Shown here one piece after another: positions 22,780 through 36,526 of a stretch of DNA of 64,000 bases. The notes under the pieces were generated by a model. The model saw only the letters and a list, made by a program, of their open reading frames with translations, searched no databases and was not told the origin of the DNA. Source of the stretch: Osedax fenrisi. Its lineage: Eukaryota; Annelida; Polychaeta; Sabellida; Siboglinidae. A program made the translations under genes and the position numbers. The stretch lies in the NCBI GenBank assembly GCA_964019155.1, contig OZ025240.1, positions 86,685,995 to 86,749,994 of the forward strand. The letters run 5' to 3'. Every line of letters starts with the position of its first letter. Positions within the stretch are counted from its first letter, which is position 1.

Positions 22780-24820
22780 ATCGTACATTCGTCTAAACTA
22801 ATTCATTTCTATTTTAACCATTTGTTTCCGATTTAAATTATTATAAAATACAACCAAGTAACCTGTGTATACATATAACTGCATTATTCTATATTAATAA
22901 TATATACCCAAATTCCCTAAAATTATTCATATGAAATGAATCATGATTTTATAATATATGTTTTCATAAGTATTTTATTTATAAAATAATATATATTATA
23001 GGTATCATATAAGTTACTAATAGGTAAATCATATTTTTATATTTAATTTATAATTTATAGATATATTATTTTAAATATCAAGTTATCCAACACTAGATAA
23101 TTATATTTTTCGTATTTTAATTCATTATTAGATAATATTTTAAAATAATTTATAGAAATATATAAACTTCTATCTTTATATTCGTTTGTAATACAAAATA
23201 TACAGAAATAGTTTACTTAAAATGATTTAATAAATGTAACATGTCTGTATTATAATTAAATTGTACATACATTATGATCTTAAATAAATGTATTAATAAG
23301 TAAAATTCATAAAATTGTATTAACTGTATAACAAATTAACAATGTAAGTAGTACCTATTAATATCAAACCTGATAAATCGTATTTGAATATTTGAACTGT
23401 TATACAATAATAATAATAATAATAATATTAAAAATATTAATACATTTATTGAGTTTATATGTAAATATATCACACAATAGATAAAACAACAAAACAATGT
23501 ACTTTACTAATATAGTTATCTGAAGACAACTAATTTATTAATTAATGTATTAACATTTATATAAAGTAATGGATACTAATAGTTAATTAATATTTACATA
23601 AATTTAAATGAATATTTTAAAAATGTGTTATAAATAATATCATTTATTCGAAGGAAAGCTAATTAAAGACATATTTAATAACAAGGAAAAAATATGACAA
23701 ATAAATATCATTATATATATAATAAATTTGAGGTTACAAAATATAAAATATATGAATAATTAGTATTATTTTATGACAATTCAAGCGTTAAAATATAATA
23801 TCTATGTAAGAGGTATTTAGTAACAGAGAAATTATTAATAATTTAATTGAACTGTTCATGATTTTTATTTTAAAATATAGCAAGTTAAACACCTGTAAGA
23901 TAACATTTAATAGTTTTTCATTCATTTTCTTGTGTATGTGATGATTTAGTATTTCAATATATGGTTATAATTTCATAAGGATAGTTATATATTATTCTAT
24001 TAATTATTGAAAACAAATTATTTTATATATATATATATTTAAAAATAATAATTATAAAAAATATTGTTATAAAATTATGTTAATAAGAATATTAAATATA
24101 TAATAATTATACATACTATTAATTAAACAATAATATTATATTCTATATCTTGAAATCTATATTCAAAAAGTACCCAATTTAAATAGCCGACCATGGTTTT
24201 TTCAAATAATATATAAATTATATATATATATGAATTATTATTAATTTATAAAATTACTATATATAATTATATAAATTTATTTCCTTATTTTACAATTTTA
24301 TCGACTACCGTAATACATTATATTTATTTAAGATACATGAATATATAGATTATATAACATCATGGTAGTTGTACCTTAGTATACCTTATTATATAGTGAT
24401 TGACTTATAGCCACACATACATTAACACTTACTTTATACTAACAGTTTAGTACCGCAGCCGAACTTAAAGAATTGTAGTTGAATTCTGACATAACCTTCG
24501 AATGACCTCTACAATTATCATCGCAAGGAGAGAATGATGTACTTAATATTAATATGGGTACATATCAATTATAGCAGCAGTTATATGTATTTCTGTTATA
24601 TCTAGCTATGCACCTAAACCATAATAACCGTTACAATCAATTGAGAATATACAATACATAAATACATAATGTATCTATTATAAATAACCTATAATCTAAT
24701 ACTACTCCTTATTATTTTGTGTATTTACTTGAGAGAATATATATAATATATTAATATAGTTGAACAAGTGAGTTTTCAATTTAATATTAAATAGTAGTTT
24801 TTAAGGCATTTATAAAAGTG
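22780..24820. other. AT-rich spacer
   Basis: Nothing supported. 24380-24640 is somewhat less AT-rich and holds a short hydrophobic frame (ISIIAAVICISVISS at about 24563-24607) with a stop just upstream and no clear splice site, so it is not called as a gene. Confidence 0.4.
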
Positions 24821-24886
24821 TATTGATAACAAATCTTTCTTCGGAGAATACTCGATAGTGGACCACCTAAGCTCAAACGCGAATAT

Positions 24887-25123
24887 ATGTATTACTATTT
24901 AATTTGTAACCTAGAATTTATTTGTATTGTGTTAATATCATATATATATCTATCATATAAACGAAAGATACCCTACACAATATTCTTTATTAAAATATTA
25001 TTAGGATTCATAGTAAATTACTATTTTCCCAAAATGTACTCGATCATGGACGATTTTAATAATATTCATATTTTGAAATGTTTACTATGTATTTCATACA
25101 TGATTTATTTTAATGAAATATAA
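24887..25123 (+). CDS. Hydrophobic ORF of unknown nature
   Basis: 78 codons from an ATG; the frame is open further upstream through GPPKLKREY. A hydrophobic stretch FICIVLISYIYL is followed by KRK, as in a single-pass membrane protein, and a second hydrophobic stretch follows. Composition is only mildly better than chance for such AT-rich DNA. It may be a decayed LINE fragment or chance. Confidence 0.2.
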   Translation: MYYYLICNLEFICIVLISYIYLSYKRKIPYTIFFIKILLGFIVNYYFPKMYSIMDDFNNIHILKCLLCISYMIYFNEI

Positions 25124-25280
25124 TTAAAAGTTTAAATATCATATTAGGAATTATTACTAGACAATTGTTAACATTAATATAATTAATAAATTAATGTTAA
25201 TGTGTGTTAAATAGTTAATTAGTAAATAATTAACTAAATAAATAAATATAGGCTTATATAGTAATATATAAATGATATGA

Positions 25281-25345
<65 letters not shown>

Positions 25346-26060
25346 ATATTTATTAGTTGAAAGTTGTACATATTTTTCGTATGGAGTATTTAAATTAATT
25401 ATATTGTTATTTCCTCTAAAGGGCTTCAGATAAAGATAAATATCTTTAATATTTTCTATGCTGTCTATATGTATATATAGCCCAATGATAGGAATATATA
25501 CATTAATATTGTAGATGTTGACCTTTTCCAAATACATTATAGATGCAATTGTGTTATTAAATCATTCAGAATTGTTTGTCCGCAATCGGGTAATATTGTA
25601 TAGTAATTCAATTTCAAATATATATATGTGAATATTATTTATTTTTAATTTTTGTAATCTAATATCTTGTTTATTTATTTTGTATTATGTTAAAATATAA
25701 ATAATAATGATTAAAAGAATAAATTATATATTAATATTTTAATTAGAAAAACATTGGCATTTTTAAGGACATTATCAAAAAACTTGTATTTGAAATAATT
25801 ATATTAGAAGTTAATTTAACAAAATAATATATTTAATTTGTGTATTTCTGATTTCAAAAATAAAGTACTAATACAAATATATAACCATAATCCACGATCG
25901 AGTATGTCAACAATCGGGTATTTTCCCATATTATTAATACATTATCTTTCATTATGACTACTACCAATAGGGTTTACTATAATAAGAACTTTATAAATAT
26001 TTATATATAATCACATATATTATATAGTTGCAAATATAGAAATAATAAATGGGTAAAATG
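25124..26060. other. AT-rich spacer with (TAA)n
   Basis: (AAT)n trinucleotide run at about 25286-25344. No genes seen. The minus-strand poly-leucine frame here is the microsatellite translated. Confidence 0.6.
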
Positions 26061-26770
26061 TATAACACATATATATTAATATAAATATTAATGTACAGTT
26101 TATAACAATTTTACTTAAGTTTATTTTAGATGTATTTAATTACATTTTACCATATTAATTATAGATAATTTAAAATGTTAATAATCATACCTATCTTAAA
26201 AAAGGAAAACAATGATGACATTAGCAACACATGACTCTCTAGGACCTACAACTGTTGTCAGAAAATGTAGACCATTATTTCAAAGAGGTTTTATTCATTA
26301 ATATAATATATTTAATAATCATTAAATAATATTTAATATAAGCATATATTAATGTAATTTTTATTCATTTTAAATACAATGTTTAATAATATAATGTATA
26401 TTATAGTTAATTTAATAATACTAGTATTATAGCTATATTACCTGAAATGAATATATTTAAATAGTTTTAATAGTCTATAAATGAGAAATCGATATAATGA
26501 AGTATATTAAATATTTAATTAGATATAAATATAAATTAAAATAAATATGATATATAATTAATATTATTATAATAAAATAAGCTAAATTGACAAGATATCT
26601 TGTTATCTTATTTCCAATATATATTTATTTCCTCTCTCTCTCTTTCTCTGATTTATGATATTCTACTTAATTTTATACATTTATTTTATTTATTTATAAT
26701 TTATAGTTTATTGTCTATCAATAATACATTATTATTTAAAATAACACGTAATTCATTCGATACTTGTGAT
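26060..26770. repeat. Segmental duplication, copy 2
   Basis: Diverged copy of 22080-22780 in the same orientation, about 4 kb downstream. The candidate exon is disrupted relative to copy 1 beyond its first ten codons, and its acceptor is weak (TTAAAAAAGG). Confidence 0.6.
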
Positions 26771-27109
26771 TTATTCAAACTTTACACATCTCCATATACT
26801 TTATACGCGTCTAAAGTTATTTAATTTATAGTACAATATTTTTTCAGAGTATAATTTATAATCAAATAATCTTTATATAACTATACACACATTTATAATT
26901 CTATTTTTATAATATATACATTAATTCTATAAACTTATTTATATGAAATGCATCCGGTTTTTATAATATATATATTTGATATCCTTCACAATATAATGGA
27001 TAATTAATATTTATATTATCTATAGATAACTTAATTATATAAATAACTCGTGCCAGCAGTGTACAATGTATACTGTACACTGTAAGCAGTATTAATGTTA
27101 CGTATACTA
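26771..27109. other. AT-rich spacer
   Basis: Includes GTGTACAATGTATACTGTACAC-type nested palindromic words at about 27058-27085, similar to a run at 36596-36625. Confidence 0.4.
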
Positions 27110-27953
27110 TAGAAAAAAGTGGACACCTAATACGGATTATTTAACAATAGATGGTCGGCATTTTATGACTCACTATTGTTATTCAAAAATTTCAATATAT
27201 TAATATTACCTGATTATAGATATTATTTTATAGAAATTTTATTTAATCTTTTTATTCAATAGATACTGGGGAATGGACATGGGTACCGAACACGGATACC
27301 CTGTGTTATAATATATACATTTTATATACCACTAGATGAACTATATATTATTTTTGAACCAATGAGATAAATTACAATTACTTTATTATAATTAATTTTA
27401 TGAATAATTTAATATAATTTATTTAGTAATTAATGTATTAATTTTTATTATTTTATTAATTAATAATACAAGTTATGTATCTAAATAATAACATTTTTAG
27501 ATTTAGCTATATTTTTGGTATTAATATTATAACGAACGTGATTTTTATGAAAACAGAATAGTTCACACGCGCTGATTGGTTATAGGGTGTCCGTATTAAT
27601 ACATCTAGAGTGTCCGTATTAGGGACTTATATGACCTCTAGATATATGCTTATAACTTAATTCATATTTAATACAAAATATAGCAATTATGTATATCATT
27701 TTTATACATTTGTATATTCTTGAGAAGGTTTTAAGTTGACATTTTTTTTTATAAATTAAAAAATGTAATATAAAAATCAGTTTATGGGATATATCAGCAC
27801 TATGTTGAACACTTACAAAATAGAAAATAATTATTTAGACTGTATTAAATTATGAATATTTTATTCATTACAATTTTGTTGTTGAATTTATAGTTTCTGG
27901 ATACCGAGAGTGTTCGTATTCGGGACATGTCCGTATTCGGTTACTTTCCCCTA
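27110..27953. mobile_element. TA-flanked MITE, older copy
   Basis: Same family and orientation as 62338-63205. The right end GGTTACTTTCCCC is intact and followed by TA. The left end is eroded (GAAAAAAGTGGACACCTAATACGG, versus GGGGAAAGTAACCTAATACGG in the other copy). Internal GTGTCCGTATTA motifs at about 27588 and 27611 are shared. Non-coding. Confidence 0.8.
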
Positions 27954-28391
27954 CATGTTGTGTATATACGCATACAATATTTTATAGAATTAATTAATTA
28001 ATTAATATGTATTGTTGTAATGATACATTATTAAAATATAATAATCTATGTTAACTTATTTAATAAACATACATATTAATATAATTATTTCATACATCTG
28101 CAGATCATTCAGAATATAAGGCATGGAATATGATACATTAATACAACGATTGAAAACAGGATATTCGTTACTGAATTTCATCAACATACTGATGTAAATA
28201 TAATTTATATATATATATATATTGAATTATAAGTATAATTTAAAAATTCTATCAGATTTAAATAGTATTGTGTTATAATGCTATCAATTTCTTGTCTTTT
28301 TTGACTCTAGTCAAAATAGATTTATTTTCTATATTTATATTAAAATATATTATATTATATTTTTTACAATTAACATTCTACTTATTTATTG

Positions 28392-28436
<45 letters not shown>

Positions 28437-28704
28437 TAATGTTATTTTTATACTATTTTCAAATGTGTCTTTGTTTCCTTTATTATATTTATTATGTGAA
28501 TATTATCATTCAAGTAAAAAGCTACTGCAGTATATTTTACATAGAATGTAATCTTACACATGTATTATTAGATAATAGTTGTGATGGATTATATGAAATA
28601 AATAAAAGTGGATATAGTGTTTTATTCCTAATAGAGCTATTATTTTTCGATATACCTGATTTTGTTCTATTTATTAATACTATTTCATATATATATATAT
28701 ATAT
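27954..28704. other. AT-rich spacer with possible small exon
   Basis: After an acceptor-like CATCTGCAG at 28104, the phase-1 frame reads HSEYKAWNMIH then TAA. The EY-x7-stop layout equals the end of the receptor tail exons at 48 and 55.8 kb, but no adjoining transmembrane exon was found. A long (TA)n lies at 28400-28434, and the ORF spanning it is not a gene. Confidence 0.25.
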
Positions 28705-30141
28705 TGAAATGAATTGAATTGTTTATTTAAACACCAATATAGCGGATGCCCTCTCTGGTGTATAATAATAACGAAAAAGAATAAAAACAAACGAATAGAA
28801 ATACAAAATAACAAAAATTTAAATTAAATATATTTAGATATAAAGATTAAATAACGCGTATACAAATATATAAGGTTGGACCTTCCGTAAGTCATACGGT
28901 AGGACGTTCCATGTGCGAGGAACAGCGGAGGAGAATGCCCGATTACTAAATCCATTGAATAAATTATTGCTCTCCAACAATATTGCATCAGATGTTCGAA
29001 TCTTCTTCAGTATGCGACGACGTTTCAGTTGATTATGTAGATAGTCAGGCTTACCTAGGAATACAGATTTATGAGCTAGACAGAGTAAACGATATTTGCA
29101 TCGCTTTCTAAATAATAGCCATTTAAGATTATGTTGGTGTTCATCTGTTTTCAAATGTTCACTACGATTGATATTATAAATAAGGCGTATAGAAGCGCGA
29201 ATAATTCTATCAATCTTTTTGACCTCTATATTCTTTAAGTCACTAAATAATGATCCGCAATAATAAATTCTGGATAATACTAGAGCATTAATAAGTAGTT
29301 TAGTAATACGCTTAGAGCAATACTTTCTAATATGTCTAATCCTACGTAGATGAAAGTTAGCTGATTTTGTTATAGAATTAATGTGAGCATCCAAAGTTAA
29401 TGTACTATCGAAGATAACTCCAATATTACGAACTGAAGCAGAAGGATGTATAACCCTACCATCAATGATTACCGGTGGACAATTAGTATATACCCTAGAT
29501 ACATTTAGTAGTTCGGTTTTAGAGGTATTTACTAGTAGATCGTTTCTAAGAAGCCAATTAATTATTTCAGATGCGCATTCCAGAAGTTCCAAGTTGGAGT
29601 TAAGCGAGTTAACAGGAATTTTAATAATAAGCTGTATATCATCAGCATATATATGGTAGGTAATATTTGGAAATTTACTAATAATATTAGATAGAGGACG
29701 CAAGTAAATAGAAAACAATAAAGGACCGAGTACTGATCCCTGATGAACTCCACATAGTATATTAATGGGAGGCGAAATATAATCATTCACTTTTACTGAT
29801 GAAGTTCGATCGTTAAGAAATGAAGTTAACTAACTGAGAGAAGAACCTTCAATTCCGAGTTCCTTAATGCGTTCAATAAGAATATTGCGGTTTAGAGTAT
29901 CAAACGCACTCGAAAGGACGAGTAGCAATAGTTGCGCACAATGAGAGGAGTCGAGCGATTTATAGAGCGTATCAGTAATAATATTTAAAGCATTTTCAGT
30001 GGAATAATGTGTTATATAAGCACTCTGGTAGGGTTCCATTAAATAGTTATTCTCAAGATAAATATCAATTGTCTACTGACTACACGTTCCATGATTTTAC
30101 TGATTATCGGAAGTTGGGATATGGGTCTATAATTCATAAGA
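28705..30141 (-). mobile_element. CR1-like LINE, 5'-truncated
   Basis: Minus-strand reverse transcriptase half of a LINE, ending 3' in TTTAAATAAACAATTCAATT and a short AATT-rich tail. The 5' truncation point lies at a (TA)n near 30142. It is the same family as the 3' end at 2825-3180, judged by the C-terminal protein and the 3' UTR. Confidence 0.9.
28834..30135 (-). pseudogene. LINE reverse transcriptase and C-terminal domain
   Basis: From 30135 downward: NYRPISQLPIISKIMERVV, a frameshift near 30060, then EPYQSAYITHYSTENALNII, VLSSAFDTLNRN, a TAG near 29832, GVHQGSVLGPLLFSIYL, catalytic YADD in HIYADDIQLI, LLVNTSKTELL, SVRNIGVIFDSTL and the C-terminal FSSAVPRTWNVLPYDLRK. The usual VPQGS motif is VHQGS here. 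Two lesions disable the frame. It would have been an RNA-copying enzyme for target-primed reverse transcription. Confidence 0.9.
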
Positions 30142-31860
30142 ATATATATATATATATATATATATAATAATAACATAATTTGTTAATCATAATTAATTAT
30201 AATATATGTTATAATATCAGTATAAATAAATACAATATTTATAATCTTTATTTTACATTTGATACCAATTATTATTCAATAATTTAATGATTATTTTCTT
30301 GTTATTAAAGATTATCTATAAATTAATATTAGATTAATTAAATATAACAATGAACTCCTATAATATGTTAGTAGTAAACAATATATACGATATATACAAT
30401 ATATAATATTTTAATTGATTCAATAATGTATATATTATAATTGAAATATTAAATATATTATATAATAATTATATAAAATTTATTTAAATTTATTTAACTA
30501 TTTTACTCTAGCAAAGTATAATATCTATATAACTATTATAACGAATTATTAATGATAACAGGTAAGACGTTACATATTTTACGAGCTTACTTATCTTCAC
30601 CCCTTAGATATTTATGGATACAGGTTATAAAATATGTATATATATAGATTATAATCTAATAAATATATTATTTAAATTTCGTTATAAATAGTATGTATTA
30701 TGTATTAAATATTTATATCATTATTAAGTTTAATGTTTTATAATATATGTATTTATATGTATAAAATGTATATTTTATTAATTTATATATAATATAATGT
30801 ATTAATTAACATTAATAAATAAATAATGAACATCTATATATATATATATATTAAGAATATTTAATTAATACAAATATAAAAATAAAATATATAATATATT
30901 TTTATTTTGATATTTTAATAAAATAGTTTAACTATATTTATGGTTAACAATATGTATAAAAATGTTCTAATATTTACAGTGAACAAAGGCTAGGGGAAGA
31001 TATAATTCAGTTGCATACTAGTATATTCATGGAGTTGGATTATAGAATATAAATTGAAGATTCTTGTGATATCATACTTAAGAAAATGTGTTCATGTAAT
31101 AAACTCTTGTGAAATGTGAATAATATTCACTGACAAACTATTTATAACTGTCGCGCGCTCACCGACCGCCTATTTGCTGGTAACATTTTTAAAACCGTTC
31201 CCAACTCTATTATTTATCTAGAATATTTCATTTTCAAGTATTGAATCTATACATATTATATAATACATCATTTATATATCAATTTATGAAATATGCTTTT
31301 CATATTATAATAATAGTACCATTGAATAAATTATTGATAACGGTCCTACAAAACTCGACTCAATCGACGTATGGCGTACGCCATGTTTACGTATATAATA
31401 ATTATATATAAATATATTTAATATAAATATCATAGTAGTAACTATTGTTAAGTATAGTTAATATAACCTATAGGTACATAAATTATGTATACGGTATTTA
31501 CTTCGTATATTGGTATATACAACTATAGTTAATAGGGTTAATAGTACTATCATAATAGGTTTCGTTATTGGATATTATATTAAATATAATTTATTTTAAA
31601 ATATATTTATAATATTTACGATATATATATATACATATTTTGATACTATAGTAACGATTTTTCTTAGTTTTCTCAAACTCAAAACTTTGCACATAGTATG
31701 AAATTATATAAAAATAATAATAATAGTATTAATATTAATAATAATAACAATGATTAAAAAATTAATTATATTATGTCAACAAATATGTTATAAATAATGA
31801 TTTTATTCTTACTTTTTAATTTTAATAAATATATTTATTAGATTTATTTAACATACATTT
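30142..31860. other. AT-rich spacer with possible small exon
   Basis: Mostly featureless. After TAATATTTACAG at 30980 one frame reads EQRLGEDIIQLHTSIFMELD and five further codons to a TAA, followed by less AT-rich sequence. This could be a terminal exon, but no partner exons were identified. A perfect 14-bp palindrome ATGGCGTACGCCAT lies near 31371. Confidence 0.3.
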
Positions 31861-31894
31861 CAATAATAATATATTATTTATAGAATTCTGTTTA

Positions 31895-33124
31895 TATTGG
31901 ATGGACTTTATATATATAAATAAAATAATTAATGATAACCAATATGGATTTGTAGAAAAATCCAATACTACCCTTTCACATTTTAACTTACAACATTTTT
32001 TACTTACTAAACATAGTTTAAATAAAAAAATTGCTACGCTATTTTTAGACCTTAAAAAGCGTTCGATGTTGTAGACCACGAAATTTTATTAAAAAAATTA
32101 GAATACTTTTAAGAATGGTTTTAGGGGTCATGTAAATGTGTTTTTAAAAAATTATTTATTAGATAGAAAAGTTATAACTCGAATAAATAATACTGTATCA
32201 TCTGTTAGAAACGTACGTTTTGGTGTTCCTCAGGGATCAGTATTAGGTCCATTATTTTTTATTATATTTATTAATGACATATCAAATATATTTGATAATT
32301 ATGATAATATAAGTTTAAATATATATGCAGATGACACATCACTCTCTTTATTTGCAAATTCAAATGAAGAATTGAATAGTAATATGCAATTATATTTAGA
32401 TAGATTATGGCATTGGTTTAATATTAATAAATTAAAATTAAATATTGAAAAAACTAAAATACTTCCTTATTTTAATACAAAAATTATAAATAATATAAAT
32501 TTAAATAATGCGAACATAGAAATAGTAGATAGATATACGTTTTTAGGTATTATATTAGATAGTAATTTAACATATTCGTTTCATATTATAAATTTGTGTA
32601 ATAAATTATCAAAAATTGTATATCTTTTTCGGAAGCTAAAATTTCTTAACATACGCAATTTAATTATATTATATAATTCACTATTTTTATCAAATATGTC
32701 ATATGGAATAGAAATATGGGGTAATGTTTATGAAGATAGATTAAAAAAACTAGTATTAATACAAAAAAAAACAATTCGAATTATCAATAAAAATATGATA
32801 GACAAGTCTTAATTACCTCTGATTCGTTTATCACACACTAATAATATGTTTAAATATAATTCTATTTTAAAATTTAAAGAACTCATAACTTTTAGAATAA
32901 ACTTATTTTTATATAACCTTTTACATAATAACTATAACATTAATCTAGATACATTTTTTATTTATAATAAAGACAAAACAAGATTTATTTTACCATTAAT
33001 GAAAACAACGAAATTTCAAAACACAATTTTTTTTAAAGGCCCAAAATACTATAATAATATAATGAATAATAATATATTAAAATCTGAAAATATACATAAT
33101 ATACACAAATTAAATAAATATTAG
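31895..33124 (+). pseudogene. Jockey-like reverse transcriptase
   Basis: Motifs in order: IINDNQYGFVEKSNTTLSHF, ATLFLDLKK, a one-base shift at an A run near 32058, AFDVVDHEILLKKL, stops near 32110, FLKNYLLDRKVITRINN, FGVPQGSVLGPLFFIIFIND, catalytic YADD in IYADDTSLSL, FNINKLKLNIEKTK, YTFLGIILDSNLTY, SYGIEIWGN and KTIRIINKN. A stop at about 32810 separates the final 100 codons (32846-33124, FKELITFRINLFLYN). Several lesions make it inactive. Lengths and motif order fit the jockey/RTE side of the LINE tree. Confidence 0.85.
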
Positions 33125-33189
33125 TTTTTATATTTTAGCATTTTAATAATTTTTAATATTTTTAATCTTTGTCAATTTAAAAAATTTTT

Positions 33190-33425
33190 ATATTTAAAAC
33201 TATTTGGGTCATTTTTATGTTATTATATTTTTATCATTTTTTATTATTTTATTCGCACTTTGTTGTTATATAATTGTTTGCACAAGTTTTAAACATACTT
33301 TATTTTGATTTGTATATACTAAACCATTTGAATCATTTTATGTTATTACATTTCAATAATTTTTTTATTATTTTATTCGCACTTTTTGTTTTATATTTGT
33401 TTGCACAAGTTTTAACACATTTTAT
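33190..33425. repeat. Diverged tandem duplication in LINE 3' UTR
   Basis: Two copies of about 120 bp share TTTTATGTTATTA, TTTATTATTTTATTCGCAC and TTTGCACAAGTTTTAA, starting near 33195 and 33318. Unit duplications in 3' UTRs are common in LINEs. Confidence 0.65.
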
Positions 33426-33690
33426 TTTATTAGTTTATTTAATAGATTGATGAAACATGATGAAATACGCTAAGGGACATTATTATTATTATTATCTTTA
33501 TATATATTACTTTACTCTTATTATATTGAATTCTAGTACACAAGTATTATTATTATTGTATAAATGTCCCAAAGCTATTATATTCATATACTATGGAGGT
33601 ATCGACTTAATAAAGCTACTTATAGCTTTCAATGATCCTCCTTAGACAATTGTCTATAAACTGATTTCATTCATTCATTCATATACTCTC

Positions 33691-34990
33691 ACAAAAAAAA
33701 TGTAGTTATGTTAACTTACATTAAACTAAATTATAAACAATATTAACCTTTTTTTGTCCTCATTTTAGTCTACACTTGTTTGAGCTCATTGGCTATATCA
33801 GTTAAATAACCTATAGAATTTAGTTAAATGTAGGTAAATAATATTTACTAAATATACAATTCAAATAATATATATGTGATTATTATATACCTGTATATTA
33901 TTTGAATAATTATACTTTATAATGTAAAATTATAAATATATATTAAAAACAATTTATATATATCATAATGTTTAATTATAGATACAATTAATTATATTTA
34001 AATTTTAAAGATTTATGATGAATTGATTTTATAAAAAAAATCTTGATAAAAGTATTTATAAATATATGTTATTTATAGAATTCTGTATATATATAAAATT
34101 AAAATTATATTACATAATATTAACCTGGCCTAAACAATTTGAACTGTTTTCGTAATTTCATTCAGTTGACTATCCTATATTATTGAATATATATTTTAAA
34201 TAACGTTATATACAATAATTAATTTGTAATATAATAAAGATTTATTGTCATATAAATATAACCGCGTTGTCTAACTATTTTAATATTGTATTTATAACTA
34301 TATGTATAGGCTCTAGCTTTCATATTACTAATTTATTTTTATTTATAAATATTTTTTAAATTATTGATTAATTATTATAAAATATACGTATAAAATAATA
34401 TTGTAACAAAATAAAGTTATTTATATACTGTATATATTTTATATATAATAACATTTATAAACTAAAAAATATGTATACATACATACAATATTTGCATATG
34501 CTACTATTGTATATATATAAATATAGCATTTGTTGTATATAATAATCATACAGGTTACTTGCTAATTGCTAATTCATTTTCACCATTTTTCTAATTCATA
34601 TATATAGTAAAAAAACAACAAATATTATATTTTAATATATGTATATATATATGTATATAATATTAATAATAATACATGATTAATAGCTAATTATTATCTA
34701 ATAAATTGTCTATATATAGTAATCTATATTTAAGTGATATTAAGTATTATTATGACCCATTGCCCGACAGCCAGGCGTGTATTGCCAATTGTAGTCTAAT
34801 GGTAAAATCAATATCGTGCAATCAATACAATATATATAAACTTTCTAAATAGCTATTTTATTAACAATCATATTATTTCGCTATAATTAATTAATAATAT
34901 AATTAATTAATAATCTATAGACTATTCATTTTTCATTAAAAACTAATTAATATTTAAAAAGTTAAAGTGATATAACAAAACTATGGCGTC
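33691..34990. other. AT-rich spacer
   Basis: No supported genes. A 27-bp phase-1 micro-exon-like piece at 34525-34551 (FVVYNNHT, between ATAG and GTTACT) is too short to trust. Confidence 0.35.
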
Positions 34991-36450
34991 ATTACCCAAC
35001 CTTCCACTTGATTGTAACATAAGGGAATTACATAATGGATGAACAATATATGAGAATGCACGTTTCTGGAATATTAGGGAAGACTTGGGTAATCAGAAGA
35101 TGATAAAGCCCGAACCTAAACTCCGATATGAATGAGAATACATTATAGCGTAGAATACACGGATAATTACTGCTAGATAATAGTTACTTATGGTATATAT
35201 AGAGTTATGGGAGAGAATACTGAATAGAGAGCATTTAACGAGATACTCTGTTATATATCTCCTTTGTAGAGTCCGTAGATGAATGATATCCAATATATAT
35301 ATATAGTAAACACTTAATGAATATAAGTACTGGTGATTATCTTTAGAGAAAATGATTAAGTTGAGAATTGATATAAAAAAGCTTATAGTAATATAAATGG
35401 GATAAAAAATAGGTTTTTACAAGGGTGTGGAGTGAGAATGATTATTTTTCAAATGCGCCACATCATAAAAATATGATATAAGTGGAATATAATATTGTCA
35501 ACACTGTCACCTTCTTATTATATTGAATAACTTTTTTTATTTATGATCAACAATTAATGAAATTGTATAGTGATTTAGATATTATATACATCTATAATAT
35601 TAATATTTCAATGCATTGCATAATTTGATATATCTTTGAACATGTACCGGTCCGTTTTGTAAGCTAAATTTATAATACTGGTCAGTATATGGTAATACAG
35701 GCCGGTTAAAACATCCGCTAGATGATGAAATCAGTTGTCATTTTAAATCAAAAAAATATATTGTATACAATATTTGCTCGATAGATCACTAACATTATTA
35801 TTAATTTGGGGGTGGGTAAAATAATGAACCGAGAATGCTAGGGCAATTAAGTTATTCTAAGGTAGCCAGTGTGATAGATTACTTTCGGTATTCAGCGTAT
35901 ATGATTATATGTATATACATATATGTGGTTAGATAATGATAGTATCGGGTTGGCGGCACCACACCATAGAGAAACAATAAACCAGTCGGAAAACCTAGGT
36001 ATCTGGTGTCAGTTTCTAAAGCGACACAATGTTTCTATGATTATCTTAAGACGATATTTGGTTATATCAATATTGGTAAATATTATCCTACCATAATTCT
36101 AAGACGATTTATTTCATCGGAACAACTGGCAACCGGAAGCTTTGATATGTCAGTCGTATACGAGATATGTATATGGATATGTTGAAGAGCCAGCAGAGTT
36201 TCCTATGGGTGGATATCTAATATAAATAGCATATGTTTTATTGATACATAGTTACGCAACATCGGATTACACTACGAGGTGTAAGATACCATAATATAAA
36301 TGTTAACAGTGTAATAGAACTCTGTAATATTAGTAGTTTAGGGGACGACCGCCTCCAAACATAATTCTACTATTGAAGAATCGCTCCCTTATCGTTCGGG
36401 TCAGAGTTCATAATATACGGTTCTCCCGAATCGTTTTCAATGAGTACGTG
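34991..36450. other. Less AT-rich island, no recognisable gene
   Basis: Base composition is clearly more balanced than the surroundings over about 1.4 kb. Examples are ACCCAACCTTCCACTTG near 34997, GGTTGGCGGCACCACACC near 35950 and GGGGACGACCGCCTCC near 36341. No frame longer than 66 codons and no transposon signature was found. It could be a decayed element, a non-coding RNA region or a regulatory block. Confidence 0.4.
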
Positions 36451-36526
36451 TATGTGTGTGGATGTGTGTGTGTGTAAGTACTTAAGTAGATTTAATATAC
36501 ATGAAATACTACTTTAATACTGTAGG

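Larger units (their letters stand above)
22080..22780. repeat. Segmental duplication, copy 1
   Basis: This 700-bp stretch aligns, with indels, to 26060-26770. Shared landmarks in the same order: TTTAATTACATTT, GGAAAACAATGA, ATTATTTCAAAGAGGTT, a TTAATATAA-rich middle and a CTCTCTCTCT tract. Identity is moderate, so the event is old. Confidence 0.6.
31870..33690 (+). mobile_element. Jockey-like LINE, 5'-truncated, AT-rich
   Basis: Plus-strand reverse transcriptase fragment with C-terminus and 3' UTR. The 3' end has a small stem (AAAGCTACTTATAGCTTT) and GACAATTGTC, then a (ATTC)n tail at 33665-33685. Its base composition is as AT-rich as the host, unlike the CR1-like LINE at 9-13 kb. Confidence 0.85.

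Noticed and set aside
25157..25537. 126-codon minus-strand frame
   Set aside because: A long poly-leucine run is the (TAA)n microsatellite; the rest is chance.
28268..28717. 149-codon open frame on the plus strand
   Set aside because: It runs through a (TA)n tract translated as Ile-Tyr repeats and has no splice or homology support. The same applies to 44672-44911, 44802-45011 and 61703-62291 frames.
31822..32079. 85-codon minus-strand frame
   Set aside because: Antisense of the jockey-like reverse transcriptase N-terminal part.
34791..34815. tRNA D-arm-like TAGTCTAATGGTAAAATC
   Set aside because: No B box or acceptor pairing follows; a chance A-box match.
35868..35885. TCTAAGGTAGCCAG resembling a conserved 28S rRNA stretch
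   Set aside because: Only about 12 bases match and the flanks do not fit rRNA.
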